55,891 bases of DNA from a virus. The position numbers and the translations under genes were made by a program. Where the stretch lies: positions 1 through 55,891 of IMG/VR virus record IMGVR_UViG_3300044821_000052; one strand, written 5' to 3'. Below are positions 47,610-55,891 of this stretch, in pieces. Under the pieces are notes generated by a model that saw only the letters and a program-made list of their open reading frames with translations, was not told the DNA's origin and ran no database searches. Positions within the stretch are counted from its first letter, which is position 1. The number at the start of each line of letters is the position of its first letter.

Positions 47610-49274
47610 ATGGCTGACCGTCGTGTGAGACATCAGACTACTGGTGAAATGATGCCATGGTCTGGCATGGATCGTCCCTATCGTGATGCACGTGAAGAGC
47701 ATGGTCTCACAGCATCTGCTGAGATTCTTGTTGTTGACAATACCCGATCACTTGTCATTCCACCACTTGAATGGCAACGTGAGGCATGGGCCTTTTATCA
47801 CACCCTGGGTGAACTGCACTTTTCCATTGGTACGTGGCTTGCTAATGCTGCATCGAAGATTCGTCTCACTGCTGCAGTAACACGCATTGGTGAGGACCAA
47901 CCCAGCGTTGTTACTGACGGTCCAATTGCTCAGATCGTTGCTTCCATGGGCGGCGGCATCAATGGCCAAGCCGCAATTCTCAAGCGACAGATCGTCCAAT
48001 TGTCTGTCGCTGGTGATTCGTATCTTGTAGGTGAAGATCCTACAGGTGCGGGCAACTTGTCAAGTATGACATGGACTGTTTACTCATCTGACGAGATTCG
48101 CATCAAGCAGCGCCAGACAAAGACTCTGATGAATGGTGGCGGCACTGTCACCTATGAAGTCAATGTGTATCGCAATGAGTGGCGGCAACTAGCACCTGAG
48201 TCAATGGTTGTACGGTGTTGGGATCCTGACGAGCAGTTCTCTTGGGCTGCCACATCTGTGTGCATGTCTGCGTTGCCAATCATGCGTGAGATTGACTTCT
48301 ACAACCGTTACATCATTGCGACGCTATTGTCTCGACTCGCAAGTAACGGATTGCTGCTAATCCCACAAGAAGTCACATTTCCAGCGAAAACACAGTTCAA
48401 GGATCAACCGGATCCATTTGTTGCGGAACTTATTGATATCGCAGCGCGATCCATCAAGAATCCTGGCAGTGCTAGTGCTGCGATGCCCATTCCATTGAAG
48501 GTACCTGCGCAGTACATTGACCAGATCAAGCATCTCGCCTTGGATACACCTCTTGGCAAAGAGGTAATGGAAAACCGTATTAAGGCATTGGAGCGATTGG
48601 CTTCAACACTGAACATTCCTGCAGAGGTCGTGAACGGCAAGACTGGTAACATGAACCACTGGGGTGCATGGCAGATGGAAGAGACATCCATCAAGCTATA
48701 CATCTCGCCGCCAGTTGAGATGCTAGTAGCATGCTACACTCAAGGATTCTTGTACCCGATTCTTGATTCACTTGGTATTTCGCGAACATCACCTGATGGT
48801 GGCCAGTATCTAATTTGGTATGACGTTAGTGAACTTGCCCAGCAACCTGACCGTTCTAAGGAAGCGGGCGACACTTACGATCGTGGTGAACTGTCGAGTG
48901 AAGCTCTTCGACGCGAGTCTGGGTTCTCGGAAGACGATGAACCCAACATGGATGACCTGAAGTCCATTGCACTTAAGAAGATTGCACTGGGTGGCGGTCC
49001 ACTATCCATGAATGCATTGGCGGCTCTTACTGGCGATGAGTCATTGATTCCGCCGACACCAATAGCTCCTGCGGCTGGAGGCGATACCAACGGTGGTAGC
49101 ACAGTTGTTGATTCCTCCCCGTCTAACGACAACCAGCCTCCGGCCGCAGGTCAATCACCTACTGATGTCAAGAAGGGTCCACCAGATACTCGTAATGACC
49201 CACCACCAGCTCCGAATGCAACGCAACAGCAAACATTGCGTATAAATCGGACAAACGGGGTTGGTATTCGATGA
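47610..49274 (+). CDS. Portal protein
   Basis: 554 residues. The N-terminal WQREAWAFYHTLGELHFSIG and LANAASKIRL, the middle VAGDSYLVGEDP with EWRQLAPESMVVRCWDPDEQF, and IMREIDFYNRYIIATLLSRL with LNIPAEVVNGKTGNMNHWGAW are typical of actinophage portals. The C-terminal ~80 residues are Pro/Asn/Gly-rich and disordered. It forms the dodecameric DNA gate at the head vertex. Stop overlaps the next start by ATGA. Confidence 0.9.
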   Translation: MADRRVRHQTTGEMMPWSGMDRPYRDAREEHGLTASAEILVVDNTRSLVIPPLEWQREAWAFYHTLGELHFSIGTWLANAASKIRLTAAVTRIGEDQPSVVTDGPIAQIVASMGGGINGQAAILKRQIVQLSVAGDSYLVGEDPTGAGNLSSMTWTVYSSDEIRIKQRQTKTLMNGGGTVTYEVNVYRNEWRQLAPESMVVRCWDPDEQFSWAATSVCMSALPIMREIDFYNRYIIATLLSRLASNGLLLIPQEVTFPAKTQFKDQPDPFVAELIDIAARSIKNPGSASAAMPIPLKVPAQYIDQIKHLALDTPLGKEVMENRIKALERLASTLNIPAEVVNGKTGNMNHWGAWQMEETSIKLYISPPVEMLVACYTQGFLYPILDSLGISRTSPDGGQYLIWYDVSELAQQPDRSKEAGDTYDRGELSSEALRRESGFSEDDEPNMDDLKSIALKKIALGGGPLSMNALAALTGDESLIPPTPIAPAAGGDTNGGSTVVDSSPSNDNQPPAAGQSPTDVKKGPPDTRNDPPPAPNATQQQTLRINRTNGVGIR

Positions 49275-52200
49275 CTCGCATTAAAGGTCTTAGTAGAAAG
49301 ACAACTGCACGGTGGGAAGATAAGCTTTCTCACCAGGTCATCGTCTCCCTGACCAAGGTGGCGACCGCAGCCAGTAGGAAACTGTCGACTGCCAGTCTTA
49401 GGGCCTCAGCGGAGGCTACAGGCACTCCAAATGCGACCCCTGGGCCAGCAGATGGGTCATCTGTCTCAGGCCAGAGCACAGATTCAGTTTCTGCATCATC
49501 TAATGACCTTGGTGTCATCAGAACGATGTGGTCGGCTGAAGTTGATAATGTTCTTGTGCCAATTGTGGCAGATCTCTACACTGCTTCTGCAAATAAGGTA
49601 CTTGCAAGTATTAGTAAGGCTGCACCACCTGATTTTGTAGCACCTGTTGTAACGAATGATGTTTCTGAGGCGTATCTTCGCAATGCGACGAACCGACTCA
49701 AGAATATCGGCAATGATCTGTGGACGCATGCATCCGCTGGGTTAGCCGATGGCATGGCGGCTGGTGAGCCCATTGAGCAATTATCATCTCGTGTACAACT
49801 TGCTGCACATGTGACCGAACCTCGCGCAGATGTTATTGCACGTACTGAAGTCAACACTGCAGCAAACTTTGGGTCCTTCACATATGCGTCAATGGCGAAC
49901 GATGCAGGTGTTGGAATGACCAAGGAATGGCTGTGCGTTCTTGACAGCCGTGTACGCCCAGACCATCGCAATGCCAATGGTCAGGTGCAGCAAATGAGTG
50001 ATCCATTCAATGTGGGTGGCTGGTCGTTAGCATACCCGGGGGACATGAATGGTCCTGCTGGTGAAGTTGCCAACTGTCGTTGTGACATCGTGTACAACAT
50101 GACTGACGCCAGTGGTGGTACGACAGAGGTCGGTGATTCAAGTACTATGGGTGTCATTGATGACACTGATGTCACTGATGTCATGAGTAGCATGGGTGGT
50201 GATATGCCAGATCTCACTGCAGCGCTTGATGTGGATGACACGTCATCTGACATCGACACTGACAACGTACCTGATGGTGACGATGATTCTGACACGGACA
50301 TCGAACCTATTCAGAAGCACACTGGTGCAATGGTCGCACTTGTACCCAGTGATGCGGACATTGCGCGTCTTGCACTACCTGGTGGTGAGACTCCAGAAGA
50401 ATTGCATCTGACGCTTTTCTTCTTAGGTGACAATGCGCAATATGACGATGTTGCTCGGCAACAAATTGTTACCAACATCCAGACGGTCATGCTGGACCAG
50501 ACGTCATTGTCAGTCACAGGTTTCGGTGTTGCGATCTGGAATCCGCTGGGTGACACGCCTGCACTTGTCATGAATGTTGGAGGCACTGGTCTTGACGAGG
50601 CACGCGACAGCGTTGAAGACGTTCTTAATGAACTCTGGCAGGTTAGCATGCCAGAGCAGCACCAACCTTGGCAACCGCATGTCTGTCTAGCATATTCGAC
50701 TGACCCAGCATCAATGGTCAATGCTGCACTTCAGTGTGTCGGACCGATCACATTCGATAAGGTCCGTGTGGCATTTGGTGCTGTCGTAACTGATATCCCA
50801 TTGGGATATAACACGGTACAAATGGCAATTCAGGCGGAGGCAACTGTGCCACCAACAAAGACTGTATTCCTTGCTACTGATGCACCATCTGTGACAGGTA
50901 CCGACACTGAAGGTGATTCGGTTGGTGCCATTGGCCAGACCAATCTCCCTGGTACAGTGCCTGCAATGGCGTCTTGGTCGACTGAGCTTGCGACACTGCC
51001 TGATGGAACATTAGCCGCTTGGGAGGGCATCCTTGTTGTCGAGGGTCAGACCACTGGTGATGGCCGTGAGTTCGCCCCTGGGTCACTAACTTGGGCTGAC
51101 CCTTGGTTGCCACTACGTTGGGCCCCTGAGGACTTCGGTGAGCACCAGGGAGCCATTAACGTCGCGCGTATCGATGAGGTCTGGCGCGATGATGTCGATC
51201 CCAACATCATTCGTGGTAAGGGATTCTTCAATGTCTCGATTCCACAAGGCCTACAGGCCTACCAGTCAGTCCAAGGGCAGATGCTTCGGGGTGTCTCGGT
51301 TGACGTCGACTCTGTGGCGGATTCAGACGTTGAACTCATCTTCCCTGTTGCACCAGATGATGGCAGTGACGATGGCACTGAGTCAACACCTGAAGACGAT
51401 ATGCTGTCGCAGTTGTTCGGTCCGCCACCGGACAAGATGGTCTTCCATGCTGGGCGGATTCGTGGCGCGACGTTGGTCGATTTGCCGGCATTTGTTGAAG
51501 CGCAGATTAGTACAGTAGCAATGGACGCCATGCCACCTGTGAAGACAGTCCCAGTACCAACGAGCGCACCTACTGCGTCAGGTACTGGTGACGCTGAACC
51601 AACCGCCAGTGTCAATGACATCGTCGCTGAACTTGGACGACTGTTGACCGACGCGACCTTGGGCATTAGTCTTGCACGTCGTCGTCAGCGGTATGACCGT
51701 TTGTCTTACGCACTGAAGCACAAGCATGGACTGACGGCGCAACCGTTCAGCGAGGATGTGCTGGGTGATGCAGTGAAGACACTCATTGCATGCGGTAATG
51801 TTGATGGATACACTGCACCAAACGCATGGATGTTCAAGCATGTGACGGACCAGCCTGTACGGCTAGGTGTCAACATCGCGGATGATGGTCGTCATATCTT
51901 CGGATATGCCGCGCTGTGGGGTACATGCCACATTGGACATCCGGATGTTTGCACAACTGCACCACGTGAAGACATGCATGCGCATTACCTGCTGGGTGAA
52001 GTCCTTACCAGTGAAGGTACTCGTATCTCTGTTGGTACTGTGACTTTGGGCACTGGGCATGCACCAATGTTCGGTGTAAATCCTCGTCAGGCCGTCGAGC
52101 ACTATGACAACACCGGTACTGCGATTGCTGATGTTGTGACAGGCAATGACGAGCATGGCATCTGGTTCGCAGGTGCGATTCGTCACGGTGTTGCCCCTGG

Positions 52201-52504
52201 ACGAATTGCTGAACTACGTGCAGCCAAACTGTCTGGTGACTGGCGTCGAATTGGCAATGACTTGCGACTAGTTGCATTGCTTGCAGTCAATGTCCCAGGG
52301 TTTGGAGTACCGCAGCTTGCGACACGTGTTTCGCATGGCACCCAGATGGCATTGATTGCCGCTGGGCTCTACGAGGTCGATGTTGATGCACAGGAACGAC
52401 ACACTGCCGTTCGTCGTATCAAGAATCGTATTGCTTCAGGCATTGGCCGTGATCTGGCTTCAAAGCGTGCGGCACTTCGGACGCAAGTTCACAGTAAGGG
52501 ATAA
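49271..52504 (+). CDS. MuF minor head protein / 2H phosphoesterase / prohead protease fusion
   Basis: 1077 residues in several domains. (1) MuF-like head domain to about 275: RADVIARTEVNTAANFGSF, LDSRVRPDHRNANGQ, NCRCDIVY. (2) Acidic Asp/Ser/Thr linker to about 345. (3) 2H phosphoesterase (about 350-520): H379-x-T381 in LHLTLFFLG and H470-x-C472 in PHVCLAYS, second Thr/Ser replaced by Cys. (4) Prohead-protease-like part, about 575-760: His625 in FGEHQGA, Ser676 in LRGVSVDVDS. (5) C-terminal block (GYAALWGTCHIGHPD, AVEHYDNTGTAIADV, SGDWRRIGNDLRL) usual in actinophage proteases. MuF and protease parts mature the head; the embedded 2H part is the unusual element. Confidence 0.85.
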   Translation: MTRIKGLSRKTTARWEDKLSHQVIVSLTKVATAASRKLSTASLRASAEATGTPNATPGPADGSSVSGQSTDSVSASSNDLGVIRTMWSAEVDNVLVPIVADLYTASANKVLASISKAAPPDFVAPVVTNDVSEAYLRNATNRLKNIGNDLWTHASAGLADGMAAGEPIEQLSSRVQLAAHVTEPRADVIARTEVNTAANFGSFTYASMANDAGVGMTKEWLCVLDSRVRPDHRNANGQVQQMSDPFNVGGWSLAYPGDMNGPAGEVANCRCDIVYNMTDASGGTTEVGDSSTMGVIDDTDVTDVMSSMGGDMPDLTAALDVDDTSSDIDTDNVPDGDDDSDTDIEPIQKHTGAMVALVPSDADIARLALPGGETPEELHLTLFFLGDNAQYDDVARQQIVTNIQTVMLDQTSLSVTGFGVAIWNPLGDTPALVMNVGGTGLDEARDSVEDVLNELWQVSMPEQHQPWQPHVCLAYSTDPASMVNAALQCVGPITFDKVRVAFGAVVTDIPLGYNTVQMAIQAEATVPPTKTVFLATDAPSVTGTDTEGDSVGAIGQTNLPGTVPAMASWSTELATLPDGTLAAWEGILVVEGQTTGDGREFAPGSLTWADPWLPLRWAPEDFGEHQGAINVARIDEVWRDDVDPNIIRGKGFFNVSIPQGLQAYQSVQGQMLRGVSVDVDSVADSDVELIFPVAPDDGSDDGTESTPEDDMLSQLFGPPPDKMVFHAGRIRGATLVDLPAFVEAQISTVAMDAMPPVKTVPVPTSAPTASGTGDAEPTASVNDIVAELGRLLTDATLGISLARRRQRYDRLSYALKHKHGLTAQPFSEDVLGDAVKTLIACGNVDGYTAPNAWMFKHVTDQPVRLGVNIADDGRHIFGYAALWGTCHIGHPDVCTTAPREDMHAHYLLGEVLTSEGTRISVGTVTLGTGHAPMFGVNPRQAVEHYDNTGTAIADVVTGNDEHGIWFAGAIRHGVAPGRIAELRAAKLSGDWRRIGNDLRLVALLAVNVPGFGVPQLATRVSHGTQMALIAAGLYEVDVDAQERHTAVRRIKNRIASGIGRDLASKRAALRTQVHSKG

Positions 52505-52506
52505 AC

Positions 52507-52665
52507 ATGTGTAATTGTGGCGGTTCAAAGGGCACTTCGGCGAACCAAACGAGCGCTACACTGGGTGACCAGACACAACAGGTGCAAGTGCCACAGTCTT
52601 CGCCTGAGGAAATTGCACAAGCACGACAATCAATTGGTAATGCTCTTAGCAATGCAAATTCCTAG
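52507..52665 (+). CDS. Small Cys-start head-region protein
   Basis: 52 residues (MCNCGGSKGTS at the start; then Gln/Thr/Ser-rich and an EEIAQARQSIGNALSNA helix). Two bases after the protease stop; AAGGGAT before the ATG. An N-terminal CNCG-x-x-K motif is common in short actinophage proteins between protease and capsid genes. Role unknown. Confidence 0.65.
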   Translation: MCNCGGSKGTSANQTSATLGDQTQQVQVPQSSPEEIAQARQSIGNALSNANS

Positions 52666-52693
52666 AGAAATTTTTTTCTTTCTCGTGTGGTAC

Positions 52694-52775
52694 TTGCTAT
52701 AGTAGGTGTAACAGCGTGAGGTCGTTGCCGTTGGCATCGATCATGTGGACACCGTGAATATACGGGGTGGGTTGT
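52694..52775 (+). promoter_or_regulatory. Capsid promoter and leader
   Basis: TGCTATAGT (extended -10, about 52694-52702) lies about 75 bases before the capsid ATG at 52776, after a T-rich GAGAAA-T7-C-TTTCTC hairpin that may end upstream transcription. The leader can pair CACCGT with ACGG..TG (about 52750-52770), which would bury the GGGGTGGG ribosome-binding site. A strong own promoter fits a capsid gene. Confidence 0.45.
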
Positions 52776-54602
52776 ATGGGGAAAGAAGTTTCCAAGTCCC
52801 GGGTTGAGATCCCGGCTGACCTCAGTACGCTGTCGGATGAAGAGTTGGACGCGCTTGAGACTAGCGCGACCTCTGAATTCGATGCGCTTGATGGTGATGA
52901 GAACACTGACGTAACTGGTCTCGAGCGTATGGGCGAACTTGCTGAGGGAATCGGCGGCATTCGTGACCATCGCACCGAGCGTGCTGCAGCTGCTGCGGAA
53001 TCGCAGGAGAAGCGCAATGAGTTGCGTGGTCGTGTTCACACCGATGGCAGCGAGGGTTCGAACGTTGCTGATGAGGGCGGTGAGGGCGACTCGCGTGAGG
53101 ATGCCGTCACCGCTGGTGCTGGTACTCGACTGCGTGGCCGTACGGATGTTCGTGATGTCCTGAAGGACAAGCGCGAGCAACTGAACGTGCGCCTGTCGCG
53201 CGCCTCTGAGATGCAGCCCGCCGGCAACAAGCGAGTGCCGACGAGCACCCAGTTCGCGAAGAGTGTTCTTGTCGCCTCGTCTGACATCGCGGGTTATGCG
53301 CCTGGTGCTGCCATCGACACGATGGACGATCTCATCAATGCCTACAAGACGCGTGGTCGGGCAATTTCGCCCAGCCGGGCGCTTGCGAGTGCTCCGAAGC
53401 AGTTCGGACGATACACGGATCTGAATTCGTCCAGGGCACTTGATTCTGACGGCTTCAACGCATTCGGTATTCTTGGGCATGATGGCGACTGGCGTTCTGC
53501 GCCTCGGTATCCCATCGCACAGATGAAGCGGAACTTCGCTTACATGCTGGATGCCAACTCCAAGCCTGAGGATGCCTGGGAGGTCATGCAGGCAGCTGCA
53601 AACCCCTCTGCACTGCTTGCTGCTGGTGGTTGGTGCTCGCCATCTGAGATCTCGTATGACTTCTACAACGTCGTTGCAATGGACGGTGGGCTTGACCTAC
53701 CGACCACTGGTATTCGTCGTGGTGGTATGCGCTGGCCGACGTCACCGTCATTCGGTGACCTTGCATCGTCCACTGGCCTGTGGCACTGGAATGAGACGCA
53801 GGATATCGCGGCCGCTACGGGCACTGGACAGTCTGGTTCCAAGACCTGCGCTCGCGTCCCCTGTGCTTCCTTCAACGAGGCGCGGCTCGAGGGTGAAGGT
53901 ATCTGCATCACAGCAGGTAACCTCACGACTGACGCCTGGCCTGAGCAGATTGCAAACTTCCTGCGGCTGGTTAATGCGACGCACTTCCACCGCGTGAACT
54001 CGTACTTCATCAACCAGCTCATCTCGCAGTCAACTGCGGTCACGCTGACACAGACGAACACCAGCTTTACCTCCGCGTTGTTCGCTGGCATCGAGCACCA
54101 GGTGTGGGACTACCGCACTAAGTTCGCGATGGCAGATGCTGACATCCTTGAGGTGGTACTTCCCAACTGGGTACTTGGGCAGCTTCGCGCTGACATCTCG
54201 CGTCGTAACGGTTTGGACGAGCCCAACTCGGCCAACGCGGTGACTGACGCAATGATCGCTGCGTGGTTCTCAATGCGGTATGTCCGAGTGCAGTTCGTGC
54301 AGGACTTCGATGTTCGCGCCTCTGGTCAGTTTGGCCAGTCTTCACCACTGTCGACCGCATGGCCCACTGCAGTGCGGTTCCTGATCTACGCAGCTGGCAC
54401 ATTCGTCCGAGGCAACGGCCTCAGCCTGGACCTCGGAATCATCCGTGACTCTACGCTGAACGCCACCAATGACTACACCGCGGCCTGGTCTGAGGAGTTC
54501 TTCCTCCTTGCCAAGATCGGTCATGAGTCGCGGATTGTGACGCTGGGTGTCTCGGTTCCGACCGGCCTCACGGGCGCGACGGCCACCGCCACGGGCATTT
54601 AA
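52776..54602 (+). CDS. Major capsid protein with acidic N-terminal scaffold-like region
   Basis: 608 residues from ATG 52776 (GTG 52767 is possible). Residues 1-170 are charged and coiled (LSTLSDEELDALETSATSEF, IGGIRDHRTERAAAAAESQE), like a delta/scaffold domain removed by the protease. The HK97-type body follows: AAANPSALLAAGGWCSPSEI, PTSPSFGDLASSTGLWHWNE, CARVPCASFNEARLE, ADILEVVLPNWVLGQLRADI and TAWPTAVRFLIYAAGTFVRG. The length and order fit large actinophage capsid proteins. Hand comparison suggests higher G+C than nearby genes, usual for strongly expressed genes. Confidence 0.85.
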   Translation: MGKEVSKSRVEIPADLSTLSDEELDALETSATSEFDALDGDENTDVTGLERMGELAEGIGGIRDHRTERAAAAAESQEKRNELRGRVHTDGSEGSNVADEGGEGDSREDAVTAGAGTRLRGRTDVRDVLKDKREQLNVRLSRASEMQPAGNKRVPTSTQFAKSVLVASSDIAGYAPGAAIDTMDDLINAYKTRGRAISPSRALASAPKQFGRYTDLNSSRALDSDGFNAFGILGHDGDWRSAPRYPIAQMKRNFAYMLDANSKPEDAWEVMQAAANPSALLAAGGWCSPSEISYDFYNVVAMDGGLDLPTTGIRRGGMRWPTSPSFGDLASSTGLWHWNETQDIAAATGTGQSGSKTCARVPCASFNEARLEGEGICITAGNLTTDAWPEQIANFLRLVNATHFHRVNSYFINQLISQSTAVTLTQTNTSFTSALFAGIEHQVWDYRTKFAMADADILEVVLPNWVLGQLRADISRRNGLDEPNSANAVTDAMIAAWFSMRYVRVQFVQDFDVRASGQFGQSSPLSTAWPTAVRFLIYAAGTFVRGNGLSLDLGIIRDSTLNATNDYTAAWSEEFFLLAKIGHESRIVTLGVSVPTGLTGATATATGI

Positions 54603-54647
54603 GTCCAGGGGTGACCACGACGAAAACTGCGAAGGGAGGCTGATGGC

Positions 54648-55601
54648 ATGTCAAGAAGCGCACGGTTGCTTGTGCCATCGCCTACCTGGCAGCAGTCACC
54701 ATACGGGCTACTAGCATCTGCAGATATTCGTACTGATGACAACCATTGGCAAATGGGTGTCACATGGGAAGACATCTGCGCTGGCACCGGTACGACCATC
54801 GCGGATTGCGACACATCTGCTCCGGTCGTTACCGGTTCGGGAATGATCGCCGGTCTTTCGGCAACGACGTCACGAACCGTCTGGGGTGCAACTCCCTTCA
54901 CGATTTACTGTGAAGTGGACTGCTCTCCTGTTGACTTCTATGACAATGCTGATGTCCTCACTGCAGCGACACTTGCGAAGTTCGAGGACTATCAGGTAGA
55001 GCGTGCTTTCTGGACTGGTGTTGCAGGCGATCGCAATAACGTCGGTGGGTACGCGAATGCCGTACTTCCGCATCTAGCTGCCAATACTGCAGTCACTGAA
55101 CCACTGGACCTAAATGGCATTGCCACTCGTACTGTGACGCTTCAGATGGCTGCCACGGTTGTGACTGGTGCTGCGCTCAATGCCGTTGACGCGCTGGGTG
55201 TCTTGGAGGGTGCATTAGTCAGCACCCTGGGTGGCCAGGGCATGATTCACGTTCCGCAGGCATTGGCACCGACTCTTGCCCTGTTGCTCAAGCAGCAGGG
55301 CGGCAAGCTTGTGTCCCCCAATGGCAATACGGTAGTCATCGGTGGCGGGTACCAGGGTACTGCCCCAACAGGAGCTATACCGACCACTGGGACCTGCTGG
55401 ATGTATGCCACAGGTCCTGTCATGGGATATCGCACGCCACCCAAGTTGTATGCAGCTAACCCAGCTGAGCGTTTTGACCGTAGTCTCAACACGATGAAGG
55501 CGATTGTCGAGCGGACCTACGTGCTGGGTTACGACTGCTCTCTCTACGCGCAATTGGTCAATACTGCCAGCTTTATCGCCACGACGACAACTGGTCCCTA
55601 A
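54648..55601 (+). CDS. Capsid-associated protein, possible degenerate HK97-fold
   Basis: 317 residues from ATG 54648 (GGGAGG upstream). It contains FTIYCEVDCSPVDFYDNAD, QVERAFWTGVAGDRNNVGG, IHVPQALAPTLALLLKQQGG, GNTVVIGGGYQG and IVERTYVLGYDCSLYAQLV. This block order recurs in Streptomyces-type phages directly after the major capsid gene; the FWTG turn and ERTYV end recall HK97-fold subunits. Could be a minor capsid or neck component. Assignment is by pattern memory. Confidence 0.6.
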   Translation: MSRSARLLVPSPTWQQSPYGLLASADIRTDDNHWQMGVTWEDICAGTGTTIADCDTSAPVVTGSGMIAGLSATTSRTVWGATPFTIYCEVDCSPVDFYDNADVLTAATLAKFEDYQVERAFWTGVAGDRNNVGGYANAVLPHLAANTAVTEPLDLNGIATRTVTLQMAATVVTGAALNAVDALGVLEGALVSTLGGQGMIHVPQALAPTLALLLKQQGGKLVSPNGNTVVIGGGYQGTAPTGAIPTTGTCWMYATGPVMGYRTPPKLYAANPAERFDRSLNTMKAIVERTYVLGYDCSLYAQLVNTASFIATTTTGP

Positions 55602-55611
55602 GGGGGATTGA

Positions 55612-55891
55612 ATGGTTTCACAGTGCGTGACCCCCATCAAGGGTCGTGTCATCCGTGTAATGAAGCTGGACACGTGCGGCAGTATCGTCACGGGCGCAGG
55701 TTCTTCGATGGTAGTAGCCGATGGATTCATCTCGGTCAAGACCACTCCGCAGTATGAGGATGGCACTGAGTTCCTGCAGAAGCGCGCTGATGGCATTCTG
55801 TGTGTGAACCAGAAGGACCCGGGGCAGCTGAAGCGCGTGCAACTTGAGGCTCTCTTCTGTGTACTTGATCCCGATCTTCGTGTCATGGTTG
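55612..55891 (+). CDS. Probable major tail protein, 5' part
   Basis: Start codon ATG at 55612 behind AAGGGGGATTGA; the frame runs off the window and continues in the copy at 1-614, giving 224 residues (MVSQCVTPIKGRVIRVMKLD, then TCGSIVTG). See the left-end entry for family discussion. It begins 10 bases after the preceding gene. Confidence 0.6.
   Translation, partial: MVSQCVTPIKGRVIRVMKLDTCGSIVTGAGSSMVVADGFISVKTTPQYEDGTEFLQKRADGILCVNQKDPGQLKRVQLEALFCVLDPDLRVMV
55673..55891. repeat. Terminal overlap, right copy
   Basis: Identical to 1-219 except at 55716 (A, versus C44) and 55764 (C, versus T92). See the left copy. Confidence 0.9.

Noticed and set aside
1-55891. CRISPR array
   Set aside because: No set of direct repeats with regular unique spacers was found; the only tandem arrays are the coding 60-bp repeats and short TGTTACA or TCAATTGG words.
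1-55891. Integrase, repressor and attP for a temperate life style
   Set aside because: No tyrosine or serine recombinase motif and no Cro/CI-like pair was found; the HTH and winged-helix proteins lack a matching immunity layout.

Overview
The window is the genome of a tailed double-stranded DNA phage with a long non-contractile tail (siphovirus-like). Its last 219 bases repeat the first 219 with two differences, so it reads as a circular assembly of about 55.67 kb, opened inside the probable major tail protein gene. A WhiB-family regulator, DUF932 and DUF1906 proteins, a MuF/prohead-protease fusion and three apparently leaderless genes all point to an actinobacterial host. Base composition is near 50% G+C with a few G+C-rich blocks. 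That suggests a moderate-G+C actinobacterium, perhaps freshwater; this is inference. No integrase, excisionase, repressor or attachment site was recognised, so a lytic life style is likely.

Layout. (1) Rightward, 1-17652: end of the major tail protein, small structural proteins, a 1154-residue neck protein carrying 26 tandem 20-residue repeats, tail terminator and HK97-gp10-like protein, tail assembly chaperones, tape measure, baseplate and tip proteins, then five glycosyltransferases. (2) Leftward, 17636-35420, read from right to left: nucleotide metabolism (dNMP kinase, a ThyA-family enzyme with Asp at the base-recognition position, dCMP deaminase), family A DNA polymerase, RuvC-like resolvase, SNF2 helicase, RecB/Cas4-like nuclease, Sak4-like ATPase, SSB-like protein, MazG-like pyrophosphohydrolase, a lysis group (collagen-like membrane protein, DUF1906 lysin, holin), a tRNA, and small early genes with a shared promoter/leader, ending in WhiB. 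(3) Rightward, 35630-55891: primase/SF3 helicase flanked by TGTTACA sites (candidate origin), possible small terminase, a cassette of glycosyltransferase, 5-hmdU-kinase-helical/aGPT-Pplase-like protein and FkbM methyltransferase, very small genes, large terminase, a secreted glycosidase insert, tRNA-Met, portal, MuF-2H-protease fusion, capsid proteins, and the start of the tail protein.

The most interesting reading is a probable DNA base hypermodification pathway split between the two arms. The parts are a ThyA homologue predicted to act on dCMP, a dNMP kinase, a MazG-like pyrophosphohydrolase and dCMP deaminase in the leftward arm, and a base-modification cassette (glycosyltransferase, aGPT-Pplase/HMUDK-helical-like protein, methyltransferase) in the rightward arm. 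Other notable items are a repeat fibre fused to a neck adaptor with a sharp composition break inside the repeats, a 2H phosphoesterase domain inside the MuF/protease polyprotein, a WhiB with an added zinc ribbon, a decayed internal-deletion copy of the phage glycosidase gene, an unexplained structured intergenic region, and strong excess of the hexamer CTGGGT.
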